From Bacteroides caecigallinarum (GTDB lineage: Bacteria > Bacteroidota > Bacteroidia > Bacteroidales > Bacteroidaceae), in NCBI RefSeq assembly GCF_016902295.1, contig NZ_JACJLQ010000013.1, positions 20,268 through 84,267 on the forward strand: a stretch of DNA of 64,000 nt, given 5' to 3'. Numbering within the stretch: the first letter of the stretch is position 1; every line of letters begins with the position of its first letter. The translations under genes and the position numbers were made by a program. A model generated the notes under the pieces. The model did not search any database, was not told where the DNA came from, and saw only the letters and a program-made list of their open reading frames with translations. Shown here piece after piece: positions 35,327 to 42,948 of this stretch.

Positions 35327-37057
35327 ATGGAAGCAACAAACATGAAGTCAGTAGAGAAGAACATCGCATCGGTAGCATTGGCAGACATTCAGCCGAGTAA
35401 CTACAACCCTCGCAAGACCTTTGACGAGGCGAGCCTTGCCGAACTTGCCGAGAGCATACGGCAACAGGGTGTCTTGCAGCCCATAGGTGTACGCTCCATT
35501 GATGAAAACCGCTTCGAGGTTGTCTTTGGCGAACGCAGATACCGTGCATCGCTCATGGCAGGACTGGAAACCGTTCCGGCAGTCATATACGAAGTGTCGG
35601 ACGAGGTAGCCGAGGAAATGGCGGTCACGGAGAACCTGCAGCGCAAGGACGTTACACCCATAGAGGAAGCAAACGCCTATCAGAAACTGATAGAGAGCGG
35701 ACGGCACGATGTGCATTCATTGGCTGTTCAGTTCGGCAAGTCGGAAGACTATATTCGCACACGGCTCAAATTCACGACTTTGATTCCCGAAATCGCAGCC
35801 CTTTTGGAAACGGACGAAATCACAATCAGTGTGGCAAGTGAAATCTGCCGATATGGTGAGGACATACAGAGTGAGGTGTACGGCAGGCATCTGAAAGAGG
35901 GAGTCATATACGGCAGTTGGCGTGGCATGAAAGCCGTAGATGTGGCGAAACGCATAGAAAGTGATTATACGACTGACCTTGACCGCTATTCCTTTGACAA
36001 GACCCTCTGCAAGTCCTGCCCGCACAACACCAACAACATGATGTTGTTCTGTGAGGGCAGTTGCGGAAAGTGTGCCAACAGGAAATGCCTTGAGGACATG
36101 AATGCAGCCTATCTTGTGGAAAAGGCCATGCAGATGTTGGCAGACCATCCTACCGCTTCGCTTGCTTATTCTATCTTTTACACCTACAACGACACGACTG
36201 TCAAGCGGCTTGAGGAACTTGGCTACGAGGTGGAGAGATTATCATGCCGCCATGAGGACTATCCCGAACTGCCCGAAGCACCCGAAGCGGCAGATTACGA
36301 GACCACGGAAGAATACGAAGAAGCCCAAAGGGACTTCGAGCAGGAGCAGGAAGATTACAAGGCTGAATGCGAGGACATATTACGACGAAGTGAAGAGGGG
36401 GAAATATCGCTCTATGTTCTTATCGGTAACAAAGACCTCTTTCTCGGTTATGTGGAGAACTCCGCAACGAATACGGCAAACGGCACGTTATCGACAAAGG
36501 AGAAAGAACTTACTCCGCTTGAGAAACTGGAAAAGCAGGACAAGCGCAATAAGGAAATCGCCCTTGAAAAGACGGTTGCGGACACCAAGAAGCGGATATT
36601 AGAGGTGGACACCGCCGAAACCAAGTTCGGAGCTGACGAGGACAAGATGATTTATTACTTCCTCCTTTCATATCTCCGCAGGGAGCATTACGCAGCCGTA
36701 GGCATTGAGGACGAGAATGTGTACTACCTTTCCGACAAGGACAAGTTGCGCATCATTGAAAACCTGAATGGCAAGGCGAAAGCCGTTATCCGCAGGGACT
36801 TCTTGATTTCCGAGTTCCAAGACGCACCGGCCAGCGATGCCGCAGCCACCCTCTTGCTCCGATTTGCGGAGAAGCACATGCCCGAAACGCTTGCCGAAAT
36901 CCGAAAGGGTTATGATGAAGTCTATGAGAAACGCCACCAGCGCATCGAGGAAAAGAAAGCAGTCCTCATGGTGCAGGACAAGGCCAGGCAGGAAGCGGAG
37001 CAGCAGGAAGAACCGCAACCCGATGAAACGCCACAAGCCGAAGATGTAGCGGCTTGA
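35327..37057 (+). CDS. ParB/RepB/Spo0J-like protein with a cysteine cluster
   Basis: A 576-residue protein. Residues about 15-115 form a ParB nuclease/CTPase-type domain: NYNPRKTF, LAESIRQQGVLQPIGV, FGERRYRASLMAG (the GxRR box) and VTENLQRKDVTPIEEANAY. A helix-turn-helix region follows. Near residues 226-253 a cysteine cluster (CKSCP, CEGSCGKCANRKC) suggests a metal-binding finger. An acidic coiled coil makes up the C-terminal half. Chromosomal ParB proteins segregate DNA, but ParB-like proteins of plasmid leading regions (YubM type) have no known segregation role. Alone behind leader H. A start four codons later (MKS) is possible. Confidence 0.85.
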   Translation: MEATNMKSVEKNIASVALADIQPSNYNPRKTFDEASLAELAESIRQQGVLQPIGVRSIDENRFEVVFGERRYRASLMAGLETVPAVIYEVSDEVAEEMAVTENLQRKDVTPIEEANAYQKLIESGRHDVHSLAVQFGKSEDYIRTRLKFTTLIPEIAALLETDEITISVASEICRYGEDIQSEVYGRHLKEGVIYGSWRGMKAVDVAKRIESDYTTDLDRYSFDKTLCKSCPHNTNNMMLFCEGSCGKCANRKCLEDMNAAYLVEKAMQMLADHPTASLAYSIFYTYNDTTVKRLEELGYEVERLSCRHEDYPELPEAPEAADYETTEEYEEAQRDFEQEQEDYKAECEDILRRSEEGEISLYVLIGNKDLFLGYVENSATNTANGTLSTKEKELTPLEKLEKQDKRNKEIALEKTVADTKKRILEVDTAETKFGADEDKMIYYFLLSYLRREHYAAVGIEDENVYYLSDKDKLRIIENLNGKAKAVIRRDFLISEFQDAPASDAAATLLLRFAEKHMPETLAEIRKGYDEVYEKRHQRIEEKKAVLMVQDKARQEAEQQEEPQPDETPQAEDVAA

Positions 37058-37080
37058 CCTTTCCATAATTCAGTTCAGAA

Positions 37081-37104
37081 GCAGGGCGGAGAAATCCGTC
37101 CTGC
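37081..37104 (+). terminator. hairpin after the ParB-like gene
   Basis: GCAGGGCGGA and TCCGTCCTGC form a near-perfect stem around a 4-nt loop, 23 nt past the stop. There is no T tail. Confidence 0.45.
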
Positions 37105-37284
37105 ATACTGTTGTGTTATGTGGTGCGTCGGTCATGCCTTTTTTAGTGAAAGCCACAAGGTGCGACGGCGGCACCATGCCGCTGCTATCCCTTTCTAACC
37201 GCCTGCCGACCTTTTCCAAAGCCTTGCCTCACAAGGCTCATTCCCTTTATACCGTTTGGGGGCTTCCCATGTTTCCGCCTCCAT

Positions 37285-37514
37285 GCCGTCACCGCCGCAG
37301 GTTTTCTACGGTGCGAATGTAGGCTGCCGCGCCTGTCCCCTCCGTTTTGAAGTGCATTTCCTGCAAATTCTTCCTTGCCGGGGCAAGAGTAATTGGCAGG
37401 AAAAAACATCGGGAATGGCTTATCCGGCGGCCTCTCCCTGCACCGTAAAACCCGAAGCGGCTCCGGTTGCAGGATGCCGAACAGAGGGAAAAGAAAAAAC
37501 TTAAATTCAAAAAG
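37285..37514 (+). promoter_or_regulatory. leader I, imperfect inverted-repeat leader
   Basis: The distal arm (37292-37345) carries minus-strand -7-like TACATTCG (37314-37321). The proximal arm (about 37423-37462) matches the reverse complement over GGC.GCCT, GCACCGTA and AAAACC. The inner TTGCAAATTCTTCC ... GAGTAATTGGCAGGAA arm is shared with G and H, and CAGAGGGAAAAGAAAAAAC leads to the gene. Confidence 0.6.
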
Positions 37515-37712
37515 ATGAAAACATTGGAAGAATTGTTACAAGAGCTTGGATGTGTCGGTGACGCATTCGACAGTACAGGAGAATTTACAGAAGCTGGAGA
37601 CAAGGCATATCGCTTTCTGTTGGATTTGCTGTATGACATTGAAGGATTGACAGGAGAAAGTGTATCAAGCATAGTCAAGGAACTTGATGGGATATGTAAT
37701 GAGAATTATTAA
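37515..37712 (+). CDS. 65-residue acidic helical protein
   Basis: MKTLEELLQELGCVGDA onward. The ATG at 37515 follows the leader's end directly; an upstream methionine in frame lies in leader sequence. First gene of a four-gene operon behind leader I. No family recognised. Confidence 0.6.
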   Translation: MKTLEELLQELGCVGDAFDSTGEFTEAGDKAYRFLLDLLYDIEGLTGESVSSIVKELDGICNENY

Positions 37713-37723
37713 AAATCAAAACT

Positions 37724-38002
37724 ATGGACAGAAATATTCAGGAATCGAAAGAGTACAGACTCGCAAAGGAGTGGGAGATGGCGGTGAACAGCTACAGTTT
37801 CGACCCCAGAAAATTCGCTGCGGCTATCCCGGGCATGCACCCGACAAATCAGCAGAGCCTTTACCGGCTTATCCGGGAGTGCATCAAGGTCATGGCAGAC
37901 GACAGCCGCCGTTACGATGACCGCAACAGGGCATCGCATGAGGAGGCGAAGTGCATCATGGAATATCTCAATGAACACGGAAAGTATATACCATTAAAAT
38001 AA
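37724..38002 (+). CDS. 92-residue protein of unknown function
   Basis: MDRNIQESKEYRLAKEW onward. A helical, charged protein with a His/Arg-rich middle (MHPTNQQSLYRLIRECIK). It follows the previous gene by 11 nt and precedes the next by 7 nt. No family recognised. Confidence 0.65.
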   Translation: MDRNIQESKEYRLAKEWEMAVNSYSFDPRKFAAAIPGMHPTNQQSLYRLIRECIKVMADDSRRYDDRNRASHEEAKCIMEYLNEHGKYIPLK

Positions 38003-38009
38003 ATCGAAT

Positions 38010-38282
38010 ATGAGAACAAAAGAATTGGAATTTGACGGCAAGACATACATCTGCCGTATCGTCGATTCAATTGACGGAGAAGAATTGTTGATTGGTTCAA
38101 CCGAACTGCTTGACGCCTTGCAGCCGGGCAGTTTCGAGGATGTGAACGAAGGTTTTGCCAGTAAGGAAGCGGAAGACCTATACGACGAGGTATTCTACTT
38201 TACAGAACCGCAGAATCTTCTTCTGCCGGACAAGGAACTGATTGAAGTCTTGAAGGAAAGCAACCCGGATTGGTTCGAATGA
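38010..38282 (+). CDS. 90-residue acidic protein of unknown function
   Basis: MRTKELEFDGKTYICR onward; strongly acidic with a beta-rich start and a helical end (KELIEVLKESNPDWFE). Acidic small proteins of this kind recur in leading-region operons and may mimic DNA, but no signature is visible. Third gene behind leader I. Confidence 0.65.
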   Translation: MRTKELEFDGKTYICRIVDSIDGEELLIGSTELLDALQPGSFEDVNEGFASKEAEDLYDEVFYFTEPQNLLLPDKELIEVLKESNPDWFE

Positions 38283-38310
38283 AAAGAGTATAAATCAATC
38301 AAAAATCAAG

Positions 38311-38682
38311 ATGATGGACAAAAAATATGTGGTACAGGTCGCACAGACCGTTAGAGAACAACTGATAGCAACGACCCGCATGGAAATCCTCATGTCTTGG
38401 GGTATCGGACAATTCACGCCTGCCATATTCAAGGATTTGCCGGGTCTGAAATTCCATGTGAACGGAAGACTATTTCAGGGCGATGTGCTTATATGTCTGA
38501 ACGGCTCGGACTATTACGAGGTGTATCTTCGGGACGGTACGGGGGTGGAGTGCATCAGTGATGAAGTCTGTTTCGATGAACTGGGAGAGCTAATTGACCG
38601 CCGCATCGAAAGCGGGACGGACAAGGAGGAATATGCCCGTTTCTGCGAACAGACGGCGATGTCGCTCAGATGGTACAAATAA
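38311..38682 (+). CDS. 123-residue protein of unknown function
   Basis: MMDKKYVVQVAQTVREQL onward. The last part (GELIDRRIESGTDKEEY) is helical, and the middle (NGRLFQGDVLICLNGSDYYEVYL) looks like a beta hairpin or small barrel. Starts at either Met 1 or Met 2 are possible. Last gene of the leader I operon, before a terminator. No family recognised. Confidence 0.65.
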   Translation: MMDKKYVVQVAQTVREQLIATTRMEILMSWGIGQFTPAIFKDLPGLKFHVNGRLFQGDVLICLNGSDYYEVYLRDGTGVECISDEVCFDELGELIDRRIESGTDKEEYARFCEQTAMSLRWYK

Positions 38683-38703
38683 AGACATAGGGGAAAAGGA
38701 TAA

Positions 38704-38737
38704 CCCCGGAGGTCAGGCAAAGACCTTCGGGGCTTAT
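38704..38737. terminator. strong intrinsic terminator
   Basis: CCCCGGAGGTC and GACCTTCGGGG form a strong stem, followed by CTTATT. It separates the plus-strand operon from the convergent cargo operon that ends at 38797. Confidence 0.7.
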
Positions 38738-38796
38738 TCATGTTACAGGTTCAGAGCCGTTTTTGCCTGATTTCCGGCATTCTCCTTTACGGATTA

Positions 38797-41700
38797 TTAA
38801 TTTGGGATGCTTTTCATTATCGCATCTAAAATCAGGACATTTCCGGATATGCTGGATAATTCTTTTAATGCAGTCACTGCTTCCGGCGCGATTGTGTTTC
38901 CATGCCGGGAAACAATCCACTCCTTTATTTTCGGAAACACCGTGTCTTCCGTGAGATCCCATTCGGGGACGAGACACCGTGTGAGGGTATCGAACACGAA
39001 ATCACGGATACCGTTTTTAACCAGCTTTTCGCAAAACCGCTTCATATTTACCTTTTCATAGCCGAGAAGCACGCATCCGGAATATACGGACAGCAGATCT
39101 GAAAACCTGACGGAACCGTATTCGCTGCACTTTTCCGCTGCCTCTGTCAAAAGCGGGAGCAGGTTGGTTTTCAGATAACGCACGCTTCTGCCCATAGAAT
39201 AACCGGCATGGAGGGCATTGACTGAATAGGTAAGGAATGATTCGCAGGATTGAGCCAGTGAAGTGGCGCTATCCGGTTGGTCGTCCGAGGGCTTGCCCGC
39301 AGGATGGTTTCTTGCCATCAGCCTTACACGGTCTCTTTCCACGAGTGCGGCCTGCATATTTTCAGCCATGATGTCACGGTAGTGCTGCCATGTGTCTCTC
39401 CTGTCACGGCTGCCTGCGAATGTGATTTCCATATAGCCGCCGGATGCAGATGACGCTATTTCCAATTCTCCGCTGCATACAGTCATGTCGGATGTCCTGT
39501 CCCACATGATGCCATCCACTATGATTTCACTGCCGTATATTCCGGTTGGTGCGGGAATGGCTGATACCGGCTCCTTGTTTTCTTTTACCTGTAAATAAAT
39601 GGCCGAAATATTATAGGCATTCTCTTCGTTCCGGACAGCAGTCACTCCGGCATCGTCCCACACGAGGAAACTCCGTCTGTCGTATTGTATGGTCCTGCCT
39701 CTGTCATCCTGCATAGTCTTATGGGTGATCACAATTCTCTCCTTGCCAAAAATCTGCACCATAACCGTGTAGGATAAAGGCATGGACATCTGCCGGCCGT
39801 TTATTTTCAACCGGCCCTCTGTAATTTCTACTCCGTCTGTGGCTTGTGTCTCGGAGGCTTCTGCAGGTCCTGTTTTGACGCTTCTTGTCGGTTGCGGCTT
39901 TGCAACAGGAGAAATGGTTGGCTGAGATTCAACGAACGGAGGTGCAAACATCAGGGTCACGTCTTCCGACAAGGGAGGCAGCTCGTATTCCCTGTCCGGG
40001 TAAGGCTTCGGATAGTTGAGCCAGTATCCCAGTTTCTTCGCTCGGCTTGACGTGCGCAGGAAATTCCAGAAATCTTCCGCCCGGTACAATGCATCTCCTT
40101 TATTAAGGGTATTCACGATGACAGTTCCGTCAGGCATCGCATGGATGGATTTGAAGGATTCGTTGCCCAACACGCCGGGACGGAGGCGTAGCACTTCGTC
40201 CGTCTTCCGGTTCCAGAGACGGGCATAGTCGGTTCGGTTGCCGTTCGATTGGCTCTCCACCAGCACCCACTCCTTGTAGAACACACGCAAACGGAAAGAG
40301 CCGTCCCCTATGCGGAGCGGGGCGATGCGGCAATTCTGTGTCGCCATGTCCAGGTCGAGCAGACCCGGTTCTATCCATATCCCGCTGCAGCTTCTTGCCG
40401 TGTAGCTTCCCAACAGAAGGAGGCGGGATGTGTCCGGCACAGGAATACAGCCTTCATCGAATCTGTCATGTCCGGACATTTTGAACGGCATTCCGTAATA
40501 TTTCCCGTTGCCGTCATAACGGATAACCGGAGAATTGCAAAACTCTCCCGGAATGATATACAGCGTTCCTTTGCCGTCTGTACCGAAACTGGGGGCATAC
40601 ATCAGGTTATCAGGCAGTATGAGCCGGCTTACATGTTTCACACCCCGTGGTGTCATGGTGTGTATGATGGCGCTATGGACATCGCCCAGACACAGATAAC
40701 GCCCGCACCACCGGAACTCATACTTTTCGTCAACGGCCATATTGCACATGCGCGGCCATTTTTCCGCCTCCAACGGATTCTTGCCTCCTATGACCATTTC
40801 TCCCAAAGAGATCGGGTACAATGCCGCATAGAAATCCAGTTCTTCCGAGTATATGAAATGGTGGATTTTTTTCGTCTTCATCTTCACCGGCTGAAGCGGT
40901 GTGACACGTAGATCCGCAACGAATGTACCCTGCCATTTCTCAACATCCGCCTGTCGCCATTCCCCATAAGCGAAATAACCCGCAAAACCTCTTGTGATAT
41001 ATCTGTTCCCGTCATCAGGCCATGCCATCCTTTCACGGGGCATCTGCCTTCGCAGTTTTATGGTTCTTGCCTTCATGCCGAAGTCATAGCGGGATTGTTT
41101 CAGCAGTTTGCAATACTGCCCGTACTTGCGGCATTTCTCCTCAAAAGCCTGCATTTCCGCCTGCGGAACCAATGCCAACAGGTAAATGTCATCTCCGTTC
41201 AGGTCATATAATGCGTACCCGTATGAGGAAAGTTCCTGTCCCAGGGCTGTAATGCCCATTTCGTGCGAGAAGCAGGAATACTGCATCACGACTTCGTCGA
41301 AACGGCCCTCTTTCAATACCGGTATCTCTTCTCCCCATTTTTTCCTTATCTCGTTGAGTGTGTCGCCAACATCCCCCTCGTCCTTGCGTATGTCGAGGGC
41401 CTGATCCCGTACCTCCTCCATGCAGTCATGCTCGTATGCCTCCATCATCTCCCTTATCCATTCCTTCACGGCTTTGCCGGATATTCCTTTAGAAGCGGAA
41501 ACACCGGCCGGGACTTTTGAAAAACGGATACCTACCCCCGAAAGTTTGTGCATCAGTATGACAAGCTGTCTGGGAGTGTAGTGTTCATCTTTTATCAGGT
41601 ATTCGTTATCACGCAGGAGATAGCCGTCCTTTTCATTCCAATGCCCGTGAACGTAGTTGTCCCCGTTGCGTACATGGATGTGGTAGCTCGTGAACCTCGT

Positions 41701-42948
41701 GTAGTCGCCGTATAAAGCCTGAGGGCCGAACAGTTCGACACTCAGCGTGAACCACGCTTTCCTTTCCGTTTCGTTCCCCGACAGGAGGACCGTTTCCCCG
41801 TTGGAAGTGAAACGGAACGATACGGACCACTCGAAAGTGTCTGGGTACGGGATGCCTGCCTCTGCAAGCCATTTCGCCGCTTCAAGGTCTGGGATGATTT
41901 TCCGGTAGTAGTTAGCAAGCTCGTCTGTCAGCCCGTGCAGGTGTTCCCGCTCCGGCAGCAGAAGCAGGATGCGGTACAATATGCCAAGTTCTCCCGGTCC
42001 CTGCTCCATGAGGGTACGGGCAAGTCCCGACAGGCAGGCAACCGCACATTCGTCCGGGGACTGGGCGAGCAGGGCCACGCAGTACCAGAACCGGATGACA
42101 TCATAGTTGTAGATTCCGGTTATGCGGTAATCCTCCTTTTCCTGCGGTGTGGAGGGTATGCAGGAATACCCCCGGATGACATCGGCCACGATACGGACAA
42201 GGGAGCTGTCCTCCGCATAAGGTTTCATCCGCTCCGTCTCTTTCCTGTTCGTGGGAGCATGGATGTATGAATCGAGGGCGGAGTTCAGCCGCTCTATCTT
42301 TCCGGACAATGCCGGGTCGCACCCGGGCGGCACAGGTATGTGGAGTGTGTTACGGTCGTTGACTGCATGGAAGGGTATGACCTCCTGCTGCGGGTTTTCA
42401 TACATGGCGAGAGTCATGTCCAGGTACCAGTTCCAATACTCCCTACGTTTTTCCACGTCACCTTTCCAGTTATCGGAAAAGGGACTTCCACCGGAGCAGA
42501 CCAGCGACACTATGAAATCGATGTCCATGCTCTCAGGGTCAAAACTGTCATCATCCTCTCCTTCGTAATCTTCCGGGTTCAGCATGGAGGCCGCATCACC
42601 GCAGACAAAATACCCGAGGCTGGCGATGGCCCAGCTCACGGTTGTGGTCGCCTCGTCAGGATTGTTCTGCACATGAAGCCACAGTTCGCCCGACTCCTTC
42701 TCGATGTCTTCCACCGAGTCCGGCTTTCTGTAAAGATGCTCGTTTATGCGGGAAAGCAGATGTACATTGTCCATAATCTGTCGCCCCGTGACAGAACAGG
42801 CTTTCTTGCAGCATTCGCACATGATTTTCTGCACGGTGAGTACATCGCCGACCTGTTTCATCAGTTCGATACGGCAGGACAGCGGCAGGTGCCCCGTGTC
42901 ACTTTGGGCGATAATGCCTTTCAGTTTCTCTATGGTTTCTTTTATCAT
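38797..42948 (-). CDS. 1383-residue protein, last gene of the cargo operon
   Basis: A large cytoplasmic protein of unknown family. Residues about 1-200 contain a helical domain (SCRIELMKQVGDVL, CECCKKACSVTG, KRREYWNWYLDMTLAMYENP) that recalls Imm5-type immunity domains, a weak resemblance. Residues about 400-640 include an unnamed domain (GYALYDLNGDDIYLLALV). From about 660 to 1050 a repeated pattern of short strands suggests a beta-propeller. Residues about 1085-1210 form another beta-rich part, and the last 150 are helical (HEAT-like). No catalytic motif or signal peptide is visible. It overlaps the upstream gene by 4 nt, so it is translationally coupled. Confidence 0.7.
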   Translation of the reverse strand: MIKETIEKLKGIIAQSDTGHLPLSCRIELMKQVGDVLTVQKIMCECCKKACSVTGRQIMDNVHLLSRINEHLYRKPDSVEDIEKESGELWLHVQNNPDEATTTVSWAIASLGYFVCGDAASMLNPEDYEGEDDDSFDPESMDIDFIVSLVCSGGSPFSDNWKGDVEKRREYWNWYLDMTLAMYENPQQEVIPFHAVNDRNTLHIPVPPGCDPALSGKIERLNSALDSYIHAPTNRKETERMKPYAEDSSLVRIVADVIRGYSCIPSTPQEKEDYRITGIYNYDVIRFWYCVALLAQSPDECAVACLSGLARTLMEQGPGELGILYRILLLLPEREHLHGLTDELANYYRKIIPDLEAAKWLAEAGIPYPDTFEWSVSFRFTSNGETVLLSGNETERKAWFTLSVELFGPQALYGDYTRFTSYHIHVRNGDNYVHGHWNEKDGYLLRDNEYLIKDEHYTPRQLVILMHKLSGVGIRFSKVPAGVSASKGISGKAVKEWIREMMEAYEHDCMEEVRDQALDIRKDEGDVGDTLNEIRKKWGEEIPVLKEGRFDEVVMQYSCFSHEMGITALGQELSSYGYALYDLNGDDIYLLALVPQAEMQAFEEKCRKYGQYCKLLKQSRYDFGMKARTIKLRRQMPRERMAWPDDGNRYITRGFAGYFAYGEWRQADVEKWQGTFVADLRVTPLQPVKMKTKKIHHFIYSEELDFYAALYPISLGEMVIGGKNPLEAEKWPRMCNMAVDEKYEFRWCGRYLCLGDVHSAIIHTMTPRGVKHVSRLILPDNLMYAPSFGTDGKGTLYIIPGEFCNSPVIRYDGNGKYYGMPFKMSGHDRFDEGCIPVPDTSRLLLLGSYTARSCSGIWIEPGLLDLDMATQNCRIAPLRIGDGSFRLRVFYKEWVLVESQSNGNRTDYARLWNRKTDEVLRLRPGVLGNESFKSIHAMPDGTVIVNTLNKGDALYRAEDFWNFLRTSSRAKKLGYWLNYPKPYPDREYELPPLSEDVTLMFAPPFVESQPTISPVAKPQPTRSVKTGPAEASETQATDGVEITEGRLKINGRQMSMPLSYTVMVQIFGKERIVITHKTMQDDRGRTIQYDRRSFLVWDDAGVTAVRNEENAYNISAIYLQVKENKEPVSAIPAPTGIYGSEIIVDGIMWDRTSDMTVCSGELEIASSASGGYMEITFAGSRDRRDTWQHYRDIMAENMQAALVERDRVRLMARNHPAGKPSDDQPDSATSLAQSCESFLTYSVNALHAGYSMGRSVRYLKTNLLPLLTEAAEKCSEYGSVRFSDLLSVYSGCVLLGYEKVNMKRFCEKLVKNGIRDFVFDTLTRCLVPEWDLTEDTVFPKIKEWIVSRHGNTIAPEAVTALKELSSISGNVLILDAIMKSIPN

